Source: a virus. Taken from it: a stretch of 64,000 bases of DNA. Numbering within the stretch: position 1 is the first letter of the stretch; every line of letters starts with the position of its first letter. The notes under the pieces are model-generated. The model worked only from the letters and a program-made list of their open reading frames with translations, had not been told where the DNA came from and did no database searches. Both the position numbers and the translations under genes were made by a program. Below, piece by piece: positions 1 to 8,671 of this stretch. The stretch lies in the IMG/VR virus record IMGVR_UViG_3300006750_000005, positions 1 through 64,000 of that record. The stretch is one strand, 5' to 3'.

Positions 1-1662
1 CTCATATTTAACTACAATTTCTGGCGGCTCTGTAAACAATATTGGCTTTTTTGCAAAAAAACAATCAAGTATTTCTTCTATTCGATCATAATCCCAAAAA
101 GGTATTTCCAATAAAGTCATGTTGTTTTCAATACACCATTTCTTCTTAACAAAATCACGCCTTATTGCCTTTCTGAAATTTATTTTGTCACCATGTTCTT
201 TTTTTGAACCAAAAGAAACTGGACTATAATGCTGCTGCCCATGATACTCTATTAAACATTGTTCCTCTCCTCTTGCCACAGAAAAATCAAATTTACTATT
301 TTTTATCTCAGACTTCTTAAATCTGTATTGATGTTCTTTCTCTATATTGTTTGATTCCAAATAAATTCCAATTCTTTTTTCTCCCTTAGATTCACTACAA
401 AAAGGACACCCATTATTAGATCTTCCGTTAACTGTTGCTTTCCATTCATGATCAACATCACACTTCCACCAAACCATCTTGTGACTTCCAATTGTAACCT
501 CGTTAGGAACAGAATTATCATTTTTATTCGGATGCCATTGCTTAACCAAATCTGGTCGTATAGTGGACAAACAATTTGATAGGACAACCTTTCTGCCAGC
601 ACAACAAGGACAACCTGTTCCGTTTGCTCGATCTCTCACCAATGCCTCCCATTCATGATCATCGGCAACATCACATTTCCACCATGCCTTATAAGCACTT
701 CCAGACGTTATATCAGTTGTACTAATATTAATATTTTTATTTTTATGCCATTGATTAGCCAGCTTTGGATGTGTGGCGGACAAACAGTTTGATGGAACAG
801 CTTTTTGTCCACCACAACAAGGACAGCCACTTCTTCCGTTTGATCTATTATTAGATGTAGACTCCCATTCATGATCATCGGCAACATTGCATTTCCACCA
901 AAACTTCCTATTGCTTCCTGCCACTATATCATCAGCAGTAATATCTCCGTTTTTATCAGGGTGCCACTGTTTAGCCAAATCTGGGTGTGTGGTGGACAAG
1001 CAATTTGATAGGACAACCTTTCGTCCACTACAACAAGGGCATCCATTTCCATTGTTTTTTGACCTGCTACTCACTATTGCTTCCCATTCATGATCATCAG
1101 AAACATCACACTTCCACCATGCCCTTTTATGGCTTCCCGCTGTCACACAACTGGCAGTGCAATCATTTTTATCGGGGTGCCACTGCTTAGCCAAATCTGG
1201 GTGTGTAGTGGACAAGCAATTTGATAGGACAACCTTTCGTCCATTACAACAAGGACAACCTTTTCCTTCTGCCCTACTATTTACTGCTGCTTCCCATTCA
1301 TGATCATCAACAACATCGCATCTCCACCACACTTTTTTGCAACTACTGCCAGCCGTTATATCATTGGCAGTAAGATCTCCGTTTTTATCGGGGTGCCACT
1401 GCTTAGACAAGTTTGGGTGTGTCGTAGTCAAACAATTTGATGGGACAACCTTTTGCCCCACACAACAAGGACAACCACTGCCATTAATTCGATTGAAAAT
1501 AGAAGCCTCCCATTCATGGTCATCTCTAACATTGCATTTCCACCACACTTTCTTATTGCTTCCGCAAGTAAAATCTATTGGCTTTAATTTTCCATTTTTT
1601 TGTGGATGCCATTGCTTAGCTATAGGCGAGTCTTTTACTGTGTTTTTAATCTCTATCCTCAC
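1..1662 (-). CDS. Zinc-ribbon-repeat protein with C-terminal Vsr-like nuclease domain (3' end cut by window edge)
   Basis: The frame is open from a GTG at 1662 to the left edge (554 codons, no stop seen), so the C-terminus lies outside the window. Six copies of a ~72-residue unit follow one another; each has WHP-x-K, then WWKC, DDHEW and CPCC, the pattern of the treble-clef zinc-ribbon family PF14311 (DUF4379). After the last unit comes a different domain with FDF, IEYHGQQHY and a late FWDYD, resembling the Vsr/EDxHD-type nuclease fold of some phage homing endonucleases. The reading is that the repeats bind DNA and the tail cuts it, but this is inference. The start is uncertain: AGAGGA lies only two bases before the GTG, and no ATG is in frame nearby. 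It overlaps the upstream gene by 17 bases. Confidence 0.75.
   Translation of the reverse strand, partial: MRIEIKNTVKDSPIAKQWHPQKNGKLKPIDFTCGSNKKVWWKCNVRDDHEWEASIFNRINGSGCPCCVGQKVVPSNCLTTTHPNLSKQWHPDKNGDLTANDITAGSSCKKVWWRCDVVDDHEWEAAVNSRAEGKGCPCCNGRKVVLSNCLSTTHPDLAKQWHPDKNDCTASCVTAGSHKRAWWKCDVSDDHEWEAIVSSRSKNNGNGCPCCSGRKVVLSNCLSTTHPDLAKQWHPDKNGDITADDIVAGSNRKFWWKCNVADDHEWESTSNNRSNGRSGCPCCGGQKAVPSNCLSATHPKLANQWHKNKNINISTTDITSGSAYKAWWKCDVADDHEWEALVRDRANGTGCPCCAGRKVVLSNCLSTIRPDLVKQWHPNKNDNSVPNEVTIGSHKMVWWKCDVDHEWKATVNGRSNNGCPFCSESKGEKRIGIYLESNNIEKEHQYRFKKSEIKNSKFDFSVARGEEQCLIEYHGQQHYSPVSFGSKKEHGDKINFRKAIRRDFVKKKWCIENNMTLLEIPFWDYDRIEEILDCFFAKKPILFTEPPEIVVKYE
400..1625 (-). repeat. Six tandem ~216-bp coding repeats (zinc-ribbon units)
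   Basis: The DNA coding for the zinc-ribbon units repeats with a period of about 213-219 bp. Marker cores such as the CCATTCATG stretch recur near 451, 648, 871, 1087, 1297 and 1513. The copies are diverged at third positions but keep the frame, so this is a protein-coding tandem repeat and not a CRISPR or satellite. Confidence 0.8.
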
Positions 1663-2179
1663 AGTCCTCTTGAGTCACGATCTTTTTAAGACCTTCATCA
1701 AATTCCTCATCTTCTGGCCATTCAAAGCCTTCTGGGATAACGATTTTTGACTTAATCATACTTCCGTCATCCATTGTTGTAACAAATTCATTTAAATTTC
1801 TTACACTAATACAGGACCAATGTGGATCATCTGGTATGTTCTCTCTGTCTGTGTAATAGAAATATTCAACCGTCATCTCGTAATCCTTATCAGCAACTTC
1901 TGACTCGCTCATGCCAGAAATTAAATCTTTCACCATCTCTTTAGGCACACGAACTGAATCCAGAAATACGGCACCGTGGAAGTTTTTCATTACGCTACAT
2001 GCGGCAACCGCCTTGTCTTTCTTCAAAAGGTCGATAATATCCCATTTCATGTGGGTGTTAACGAAAGAGGCTTTAGCTTTATATGATGCCATGACCTGTC
2101 CAGGCTTTATTTTATTTCTTCTTACATCAAAGAAATACTCTTCAAAGTTTTCTTCGGTAATTATAAGTTCTTCTGTCAT
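1646..2179 (-). CDS. Hypothetical protein, 177 aa
   Basis: Not recognised. The protein is acidic and begins MTEELIITEENFEEYFF. A mixed alpha/beta pattern and a run of Asp/Glu at the C-terminus (EWPEDEEFDEG) can be seen, but no signal peptide, membrane segment or metal-binding motif. A strong GGAGG precedes the ATG. The first codons lie inside a local tandem duplication, so a 21-codon remnant frame sits directly upstream. Its 3' end overlaps the start of the zinc-ribbon nuclease gene, suggesting co-transcription and coupled translation. Confidence 0.7.
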   Translation of the reverse strand: MTEELIITEENFEEYFFDVRRNKIKPGQVMASYKAKASFVNTHMKWDIIDLLKKDKAVAACSVMKNFHGAVFLDSVRVPKEMVKDLISGMSESEVADKDYEMTVEYFYYTDRENIPDDPHWSCISVRNLNEFVTTMDDGSMIKSKIVIPEGFEWPEDEEFDEGLKKIVTQEDCEDRD

Positions 2180-2274
2180 TTAACGTACCTCCATCAATTC
2201 ATACAAAAAAGTTTTCTTCGGCGTAACTACAAGTTCTTCCATCATTCAACGTGCCTCCATCAATTCATACAAAA
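2144..2274. repeat. Tandem duplication of a gene junction (~64 and ~67 bp)
   Basis: Positions 2144-2207 and 2208-2274 are imperfect copies, sharing for example CTCCATCAATTCATACAAAA. Each copy carries the end of one gene (LYELMEAR or LYELMEVR, then stop) followed by the start of the next (MMEEL or MTEEL). The duplication leaves a 21-codon reading frame at 2180..2245 on the minus strand that joins a second start to a second gene end. This looks like slippage at a gene boundary rather than a functional gene. Confidence 0.8.
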
Positions 2275-2923
2275 CTGGCTGCATATCTATCACATCTGAC
2301 TGGCGTTTAGCATCCATAGAAGTAAAGAAACATGGCAATTCATCCGACCATTTTTTTTCATCAAGACCAAGATACTCCATGAGATCGAACATGGTGAGTT
2401 GAATAGAGTTGTCATCTTTTCGAAAAAATTTGCACAACTTCTTTTCACTCATCCTTATGCCAGTGTCTTCCTCTCCTTGTAGGACAACTTTCCTTGGAGG
2501 ACGTGAAGCTACCATTGTGCGAATGCGAGGATGCCCTTTAATATTCCAGCCTGTATCGGTTCGTTCGTGATCCACACGATAATATTTCCCCAAGTCCAGC
2601 ATTGGCATTTTATCTTCATCATATTCTGGAGGCGGACCATCTGTTCCCCACCAAACCCTATCAAAATCAGGCTCCGGTTTCGTATGTCCAACGATCTCGA
2701 TTGTGCGAGGCATTGTCTGAAAGTTGTCGAAGTAAATTTGCATGTGATAACCAATGCTGTCTTCTGGATTCATCTTCAGCAACTCCTCTATCTCATCCTT
2801 GCGGTAGCGTCTATGCCCGCCTGCGGTCTTCACAGGCTTAAGAATGCCTTGGTTCTCCAACTCAAACAAAGTGGTGTGCGACAATTTATAATACTGCTTA
2901 ACTTCTGCGGGGCGTAAAAGCAT
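2246..2923 (-). CDS. MerR-type helix-turn-helix protein
   Basis: Residues 1-45 form a MerR/excisionase-like winged helix: a helix-turn-helix from residue 4 to about 24, then the wing with the characteristic GGHRRYR at 35-41. The remaining ~180 residues are not recognised; they lack the Cys metal site of metal-sensing MerR proteins and are not a plain dimerisation helix. The family binds promoter or attachment DNA, so a regulator of neighbouring phage genes is the likely role. The ATG at 2923 has a good GGAGG. Two 13-bp boxes lie just upstream and could be its own operator. Confidence 0.75.
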   Translation of the reverse strand: MLLRPAEVKQYYKLSHTTLFELENQGILKPVKTAGGHRRYRKDEIEELLKMNPEDSIGYHMQIYFDNFQTMPRTIEIVGHTKPEPDFDRVWWGTDGPPPEYDEDKMPMLDLGKYYRVDHERTDTGWNIKGHPRIRTMVASRPPRKVVLQGEEDTGIRMSEKKLCKFFRKDDNSIQLTMFDLMEYLGLDEKKWSDELPCFFTSMDAKRQSDVIDMQPVLYELMEAR

Positions 2924-2961
2924 AGTGCCTCCAAATTAGGTTTCAAGTATCTATGCTGCAC

Positions 2962-3003
2962 ATTATATTTTTTTTGACGGTTTTGAATTATTTTTGACGG
3001 TTT
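2962..3003 (-). promoter_or_regulatory. Two TTTTTGACGGTTT boxes 20 bp apart with a TATAAT, upstream of the MerR-like gene
   Basis: TTTTTGACGGTTT occurs exactly twice, at 2971-2983 and 2991-3003, two helical turns apart, so both copies face the same side of the helix. On the minus strand a TATAAT (2967-2962) follows, about 40 bases before the MerR-like start. No standard -35 stands 17 bases upstream of it; the boxes occupy that place. An activator- or repressor-controlled promoter is inferred. Confidence 0.45.
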
Positions 3004-3044
3004 CAATAAATAAGGGGCGTTTTATTTAAATTTACGTTTAAATA

Positions 3045-5609
3045 TCATCCCTTCTGATCCTCTCCTATCATAGTCAAAAATTCATCATCAGTTGGTGGCG
3101 GTTCAATTTTTTCATGTTTATGCACTCCAGGCTGCATTACCACAACCCTGAAATCACCGCTTTTGTCCACTTTCTTGCTTTTTCCGTATGCATTCTTTCC
3201 GTATGACTCTAATGTGTATCCCTTAAATCCTTGTTGAGGCGATGTGACCCTAACTCTAAGCAACTTTCCAGTCACAAATTCATCTTTCCAATTTTCATAA
3301 TCATCATTCCATATTGTGACTTTTTCTTTTTCTTGATTTGCATCTTCCATTTCTGCCACCCAACGGAACCCTTTTCCGCTTCTGAAATCAACCCTTTGGA
3401 AGCTAATGACTTCTGCCTCTACTGGACCTACCGCCTGTCTTCCAAGAATCTCTGCCTCATGATTTAATTTTTCGAAAGTATTTCCTGGCTTGTAATTAGG
3501 ACTTAATGTAACAAGAGGAATCCAACGAAATCCATAAAAAGCCTTTTCCGCTTTTTCTATATTTGTCAAATATTCCATTATTTGATCTTCAATATAAATA
3601 TCATGTTCATCAGGATTGAAGTCTTCGATTCTGATTGGATTAAGCCTTTCTTTTTCAATCTTGTTTTCGAGTTGCATTTTGGATTTATTCATCTTCTTTA
3701 TTACTTTTTCTTTTTCATGATCATCTCCAATCCTTTCAAAGTCTGCAATATCTAATTTGCACTTTTGCTGCGTCTTTTCGAATCTCTTCCTTCTGTCATC
3801 TCTTTTCTTTAGTTCTGTCTTATAATATTCATAAAACTTGTAAAGAGTTATTGGGTTAGTGTCTCCAAACATTCTAAGACAGATCAATGGCTTCAATAGA
3901 TTCAATTCTGTTCCAACTCTATCCATAAAATCTTGCAAGGAAGTGTAAAGTCCATTTACATCTCTCTCCATTACAATCTTAGATGCAGGTACTTCTCCAA
4001 TTCCTTTTATTGTTGATATTCCCTGGTATATTCTATCCTTGTCTTCGTCCTTTACTATTGCAGACACGTCACTTGATTTGTTTAGGTCTGCTCCCACAAC
4101 ACTGATTCCGAATGAGATTGCATCATTTTTATAATTCTGTATTTTATCTTCATTTGCTTCGCATTGCAAAATACCATTGAAAAATTCTAGGTGGTAATTC
4201 GCCTTTAGATAAAGAAGTCTGGCGGTAACGTCAGAATAAGCAACGGCGTGGGATTTGTTGAAGGCATATCCGGCGAAGGATTCCACTTGATCCCACAACT
4301 CTGTTACAGCTTCTTCTGTCCATCCTAAAGTTTTTTGTCCGTTTTCAATAAACATATCACGATACTTTTTGAAAACCGATACTTTCTTTTTAGAAATTGC
4401 TTTAATTAATGCATAACCATCTCGCAAAGGAATTAAACCAACTGCATTTGCAATTTGCATACACTGCTCTTGATATACAAGCGTTCCATATGTTGATCCA
4501 AGAATTTTTTCTAGGACAGGGTGAATTTCATACTTTTCACGACCACTAGCTCTGTTGCAATATTTTGTATGCATTAAATTCTCTAATGGTCCTGGCCGGT
4601 ATAATGCCGTGTAAGCAACTATGTCATCAAAACTTTTAACGCCCCCAAAAGAAGCCAGTGAACGAATCCCGTCTGAGTCAAATTGAAATATTCCTTTCAT
4701 TCTTCCAGCACTTCCCAAAGCCATTGCTTTAGGGTCGTTTAAATATTTCTTATCCGTCCAGTCTTCTTGTCCTGGCAAGGCACAAAAAGATTCCATTCCA
4801 TAACGCTCTTTGATACTTTCCGTTATTTTTGCAACTTTGTCGATATTCGAAATAACCAACAAGTCAAACTTAATTAGTCCCATTGGTCCTAAATCTTGAG
4901 CATGCAATCCTTCTACCCAAGAAGATGTGACATTTCCTCCACTGTCGATTACTAATGGGATCAATTCATCTAATCTCTGATTAGCAATAATTAAACCACC
5001 AGCATGCTTTCCTCTACTTCTGTTTCTGTCGATAAGCCTACGTGCTGCCTCTGCCACATCTGGATGGTCTTCACAATACTGTTTTAGAGGTTTATAGACT
5101 TGAAGTGCAGTTTCCCATGTCATTAGGTCGCCTTCATCGTCTTTTAGCTTAATGCTTTTGGTGATATTCAAAACTTCATTTCGATCTAAGCCATGAACCT
5201 TAGCCATGTCAATCAATGAACTTTTGATTCCAAACGTATTATAACTTGCAATATTACAAACGTTTTCTTTTCCGAAGTGTTTTGGTGCCCAATCGTTTTT
5301 AAGATAATCCCTAACTGGTCTTAGGTAATCAATGTCAATGTCTGGGAAGTCTCCCATTTCTGTTTCAGGTTCTTCATCTACATTGAAAGAATGACTTTCA
5401 TCAAGATCGAGCAATTCAACGATCATAAGATTGTTTTCGTTGGCTGGATACTTTGCGCCTTTGTCGTAGAGATCAAGAAAGTAGTCATATTCGCCCTTGG
5501 CTTCGACTTCCCACAATTCCTCCTTCATTCGCTTCTTGTGCTTATCATCCAGCATATCTTTAGCACGCATCTTTTCTTTGCATATATCTAAAAAACGTTG
5601 CTTACTCAA
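3045..5609 (-). CDS. dnaE: DNA polymerase III alpha, C-terminal part (palm catalytic site to C-terminus)
   Basis: This holds the polymerase half of a C-family replicase. PDIDIDY at residues 89-95 is the catalytic Asp motif of the palm. It is followed by family landmarks: VAYTALYRPGPL, then SHAVAYSDVTARLLYLKA, and a C-terminal OB-like region with long charged stretches. The PHP domain and the GPGRGSA motif that normally precede the palm are absent and lie in a separate gene 14 kb away (19414-21495). The start is a TTG with AAGGAG eight bases upstream. The first ~55 residues, including KRMKEELWEVEAKGEYDYFL, resemble the pre-palm segment that is also present in the other half, so the two pieces may overlap in homology. 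No split-intein sequence is seen at this N-terminus. Confidence 0.85.
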   Translation of the reverse strand: MSKQRFLDICKEKMRAKDMLDDKHKKRMKEELWEVEAKGEYDYFLDLYDKGAKYPANENNLMIVELLDLDESHSFNVDEEPETEMGDFPDIDIDYLRPVRDYLKNDWAPKHFGKENVCNIASYNTFGIKSSLIDMAKVHGLDRNEVLNITKSIKLKDDEGDLMTWETALQVYKPLKQYCEDHPDVAEAARRLIDRNRSRGKHAGGLIIANQRLDELIPLVIDSGGNVTSSWVEGLHAQDLGPMGLIKFDLLVISNIDKVAKITESIKERYGMESFCALPGQEDWTDKKYLNDPKAMALGSAGRMKGIFQFDSDGIRSLASFGGVKSFDDIVAYTALYRPGPLENLMHTKYCNRASGREKYEIHPVLEKILGSTYGTLVYQEQCMQIANAVGLIPLRDGYALIKAISKKKVSVFKKYRDMFIENGQKTLGWTEEAVTELWDQVESFAGYAFNKSHAVAYSDVTARLLYLKANYHLEFFNGILQCEANEDKIQNYKNDAISFGISVVGADLNKSSDVSAIVKDEDKDRIYQGISTIKGIGEVPASKIVMERDVNGLYTSLQDFMDRVGTELNLLKPLICLRMFGDTNPITLYKFYEYYKTELKKRDDRRKRFEKTQQKCKLDIADFERIGDDHEKEKVIKKMNKSKMQLENKIEKERLNPIRIEDFNPDEHDIYIEDQIMEYLTNIEKAEKAFYGFRWIPLVTLSPNYKPGNTFEKLNHEAEILGRQAVGPVEAEVISFQRVDFRSGKGFRWVAEMEDANQEKEKVTIWNDDYENWKDEFVTGKLLRVRVTSPQQGFKGYTLESYGKNAYGKSKKVDKSGDFRVVVMQPGVHKHEKIEPPPTDDEFLTMIGEDQKG

Positions 5610-5674
5610 TCTTCTTCTCCTTTTTCTTCACCTATAGCTCTTTTAATATAAACCATACCACATACAGAGGCTCA

Positions 5675-7660
5675 ATGAAAGTTCTAGTTGTCCCAACCAT
5701 ACGTGAAAATTGCATTTTAGAATTCCTCAACTCCTGGGAATCAAGGAAAGACTGGGATGAAATCATAATAGTAGAAGACAACCCTACTAAAACATTCGAC
5801 ATCAACTGCAAATATCATTACTCTTGGAATGAAATTCATGAAGATTTACAAGATAATGCCTGGATAATCTCCAAAAGGGACAGTGCAATAAGAAGTTACG
5901 GATTCCTTAAAGCACACCAAATGGGGGCGCAATTTATTTTTACCCTAGATGATGACTGTTTGCCAGGGACATCTGAGCTTTTTTGCGAAGAACACATTGA
6001 TTCAATCACAAAAGCTCCAAAATGGCGACCTTCTATTCCAGGCACAAGAACAAGGGGATTGCCATATTACAATCTTGGAACTTTAGATAATGTGGTCGCA
6101 AATATGGGATTATGGGAAGGAATACCAGATTGGGACTCGATACAACAGATTTCAGGCAGTATTCCAGATATACATCTGCCCAAAGATAACTACATCATCC
6201 CTAAAGGGCAGTATTTCCCTCTGTGTTTTTTAGAAAAACAATTAGTTACCAAAAGTGATGGAACTGTAATTCGTATTGAAAAACTAATTCCAGACAATGA
6301 AATTATAACAAACTCAAACGAAATACATCCAATTAATGCAGTTATAAGAAGTCATGTAAATAATAAAAAATGTCAAGAAATAAAAATAGCTGGCAGGAGA
6401 CAGTCCATAAAAACCACCGATGATCATGAGATATTGACATTAAATGGATACAAAAAGGCCAAAAACATAAAAAAGGGAGACTTCTTAGCTTCTCCCATTT
6501 TAAAAAATTTCAAAAAAAACATACTATCTGACGATGAAATGTATGCAATCGGACTATTTTTGGCGGAAGGCAATTTCACAAAATCAAAAAAAATGAAAAA
6601 CATTCACAATTTCAGTGGTGTTGCATTTTCTCTTCACGCAAAAGAAATTGACACACTTGGCAAATTTATTATAAATTTCTTAAAAACAAGATTCAACAAA
6701 GAATCTAAAATTAACATTTCAAACAACAAACTTCGAATTGAATGCTATGGAAAGCATATAGCTTTTTGGTTTTTCAATTGGTGCGGGCAATACTCTTATT
6801 CAAAAAAAATAAATTGTGATTTGATAAGATGTAAAAACATTAAAAAACTAATGTCTGGCTATTTTGCTGGAGATGGGCATGTTGGAACAAACAGAAATAG
6901 ACCATATTGCAACTTAAAAACAATAAGTTGGGACTTGGCAAATCAAATTAAATATTTAATTTCTAGTTTGGGATTTTACTGTTCTTTAAATGAATATCAG
7001 CCAAAATCAAAAAACAAAAAAAGAGCTTATCAAATATCTTTATACGGAGATCAAGCAAGCGAATTCATCAACAATGTATTGGAAGTAAAAGGAAAATGGA
7101 AAAAAAAGAATGAAAGCACTCCATCAAAGTGGAGAAAAAATGATTCCTACATTTATTTTAAAGTAGAAAAAACATCAAATTTCAATCACAGTGGATATGT
7201 TTACAACTTAAACGTCAAAGACAATCACACATACACCATAAACAATTGTGTTGTTAAAAATTGTGGCATGAATTTGGCTTTCAGAGGATTTATGGCTGTT
7301 ACATCCTTCTTTCCTCTAATGGGGCAGGACAGCCCTTACAGGCGATTTGATGACATATGGTTTGGCATAATATTTAAAAAAATATGCGACCATCTTGATC
7401 TTTCAATCTCAGTGGGACGACCATTTATAAATCACACAAGAGCCAGCACCCCTCTTGTGAACTTGGTCAAAGAAGCTCCTGGGATTGCTGCGAACGAAAA
7501 CTTCTGGGAACTTATAGATTCCATTCAATTGACTGGCGAAGGATTTCGGACAGGACCAAAGAAATGTATCATAGAGATAGGGAAAGGATTAGAGGAATCC
7601 ACTGATGAATATTTCTCTAAGTTAGGACGAGCAATGCAGATATGGGCGGATTATTTTTAA
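5675..7660 (+). CDS. RGP/GT75-like glycosyltransferase interrupted by an intein
   Basis: Without the intein (residues 184-529) the 315-residue protein matches the reversibly glycosylated polypeptide / UDP-arabinopyranose mutase family (GT75). DDDC near residue 92, the IPKGQYFPL segment, CGMNLAF, RFDDIWFG, and the RASTPLVNL region all occur in family order. Plant members interconvert UDP-arabinopyranose and UDP-arabinofuranose; phage homologues may modify a nucleotide sugar, DNA or surface glycan. The intein sits exactly between PL and the conserved CGMNLAF, an active-site strand, as inteins usually do. It is transcribed opposite to both neighbours. A weak GAGG precedes the ATG. The exact sugar cannot be read from the sequence. 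Confidence 0.8.
   Translation: MKVLVVPTIRENCILEFLNSWESRKDWDEIIIVEDNPTKTFDINCKYHYSWNEIHEDLQDNAWIISKRDSAIRSYGFLKAHQMGAQFIFTLDDDCLPGTSELFCEEHIDSITKAPKWRPSIPGTRTRGLPYYNLGTLDNVVANMGLWEGIPDWDSIQQISGSIPDIHLPKDNYIIPKGQYFPLCFLEKQLVTKSDGTVIRIEKLIPDNEIITNSNEIHPINAVIRSHVNNKKCQEIKIAGRRQSIKTTDDHEILTLNGYKKAKNIKKGDFLASPILKNFKKNILSDDEMYAIGLFLAEGNFTKSKKMKNIHNFSGVAFSLHAKEIDTLGKFIINFLKTRFNKESKINISNNKLRIECYGKHIAFWFFNWCGQYSYSKKINCDLIRCKNIKKLMSGYFAGDGHVGTNRNRPYCNLKTISWDLANQIKYLISSLGFYCSLNEYQPKSKNKKRAYQISLYGDQASEFINNVLEVKGKWKKKNESTPSKWRKNDSYIYFKVEKTSNFNHSGYVYNLNVKDNHTYTINNCVVKNCGMNLAFRGFMAVTSFFPLMGQDSPYRRFDDIWFGIIFKKICDHLDLSISVGRPFINHTRASTPLVNLVKEAPGIAANENFWELIDSIQLTGEGFRTGPKKCIIEIGKGLEESTDEYFSKLGRAMQIWADYF
6224..7261 (+). 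mobile_element. Intein with LAGLIDADG endonuclease in the GT75-like gene (346 aa)
   Basis: The insert starts with Cys184 of the precursor and ends VVKN just before Cys530, which is the +1 residue of the C-extein (CGMNLAF). The block B-like TTDDHEILT and terminal block with HTYTINNCVVKN fit an intein. Two LAGLIDADG-type helices, IGLFLAEGN and LMSGYFAGDGHVG, mark a homing endonuclease. The DNA is clearly more A-rich than the flanks, a sign of separate origin. The residue before the final Asn is Lys rather than the common His, which is tolerated in some inteins. Confidence 0.85.
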
Positions 7661-7869
7661 AGATTGCCCAGCCATCCATTCGACAACGAAATATGCTTGC
7701 TCCACGATGTCATGATGCTCCGCTTTATTCTACATGGAACTCTAGAATCCCCTGGATTTTCGTCTTCCATGTATCGAGCCCAATCATTTTTCAAAGAGGT
7801 GATTGCAGGAGCAGTATGTGCTTCATAGAATGATGTCGCCCATAAAGATGCCCATCTTATTTTGCCCAT
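7657..7869 (-). CDS. Small W-x-x-Y family protein, 70 aa
   Basis: Last gene of the minus-strand array of small related proteins. It keeps the signature LKNDWARYMED, followed by ENPGDSR. The second signature, usually SWCxYI, survives only as TSWSKHI. It converges with the glycosyltransferase gene and overlaps its last four bases. Function unknown. Confidence 0.5.
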   Translation of the reverse strand: MGKIRWASLWATSFYEAHTAPAITSLKNDWARYMEDENPGDSRVPCRIKRSIMTSWSKHISLSNGWLGNL

Positions 7870-7902
7870 AACTGTCTTTCTGCAAATAATAGTAAAGATT
7901 TG

Positions 7903-8385
7903 TTAATCCATATAATATGGATCTACATTGTTTGAAATATCTTCAATTACTTCTGCATCTATTTCCGCTACTATCTCTCTAGCAAGGACTTCAGATAATT
8001 TGGCTGCTGCATCAATATTATGAACCGCTCTAAGATCTTCCTGTGCTTCTCGTGACCAAACAGCTTTTAGCTTTCGGCTTTGTGGGGCTACAGGAACTAC
8101 GTCTAGATATGGATTGTGATAAAAACTATGTACTCGAACCTCAGAATCGTAAACGCTTGATGAAAAAGCTAATCCTCCTTCTTCGCAGTAACCTGTCCAT
8201 CCTTGAAGAAGATTTTTGCTCACTTCAAAAGCAGGATTGTCAAAAGGAATTTTAACTTCTTTTTCTGGGTATGTTGGCATCTCCGAATAACGAGAAACGC
8301 CCAACACCGTTCCATGATATACGTCACACATAGGACAATCTACGTGTTCTGCAAATGAACGTAAAATTTTGTTAATCAATTTCAA
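7903..8385 (-). CDS. W-x-x-Y family protein, long form, 160 aa
   Basis: The longest array member. The first ~60 residues contain CPMC and are not shared with the others. Family signatures follow: LLQGWTGYCEEGG, then KAVWSREAQEDLRAVHN, where the array motif W-S-x-E-x-x-x-D appears with an extended C-terminus rich in Glu, Asp and Ala. It overlaps the next gene upstream by 14 bases, indicating one transcript for the array. No membrane segment or catalytic motif is visible. Confidence 0.6.
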   Translation of the reverse strand: MKLINKILRSFAEHVDCPMCDVYHGTVLGVSRYSEMPTYPEKEVKIPFDNPAFEVSKNLLQGWTGYCEEGGLAFSSSVYDSEVRVHSFYHNPYLDVVPVAPQSRKLKAVWSREAQEDLRAVHNIDAAAKLSEVLAREIVAEIDAEVIEDISNNVDPYYMD

Positions 8386-8671
8386 AATCCCCTAAAGACT
8401 TCACAGACTTATAATCTTCTTCTAGTTCATAAGTCCACTCCATTTTTAATTTTCTCGTAGTTGCGACTATTTCTTCTGACTCTATGAAGAGTTGTATCTC
8501 TGGAAAGTAGTGTTCTTCTGGCAAATCCAACCCTTCATAAGACGACCAGCCATCAATCAAATTTCCTCTTGTTCCTCCGTAATTAAAATCATATCCTACG
8601 CCCGCCCAATTATCAACATTGAGAACCTCTGTTTGGAAAGAATATAAAATGTTGGTAATCATAAACAACAA
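8372..8671 (-). CDS. Small W-x-x-Y family protein, 99 aa
   Basis: Array member with LIDGWSSYEG and a second signature KMEWTYELEEDYKSV. Between the two lies a variable segment. It overlaps both neighbours by 13-14 bases. Function unknown; see the finding on the array. Confidence 0.6.
   Translation of the reverse strand: MLFMITNILYSFQTEVLNVDNWAGVGYDFNYGGTRGNLIDGWSSYEGLDLPEEHYFPEIQLFIESEEIVATTRKLKMEWTYELEEDYKSVKSLGDFEID

Noticed and set aside
342-602. 86-codon minus-strand frame inside the zinc-ribbon gene
   Set aside because: It is in another frame of the repeat-bearing CDS, which is open from 1662 to the edge and has clear domains.
400-1625. Regular repeats that could be taken for a CRISPR array
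   Set aside because: The period is about 216 bp, copies keep a reading frame and differ at third codon positions. They encode zinc ribbons.
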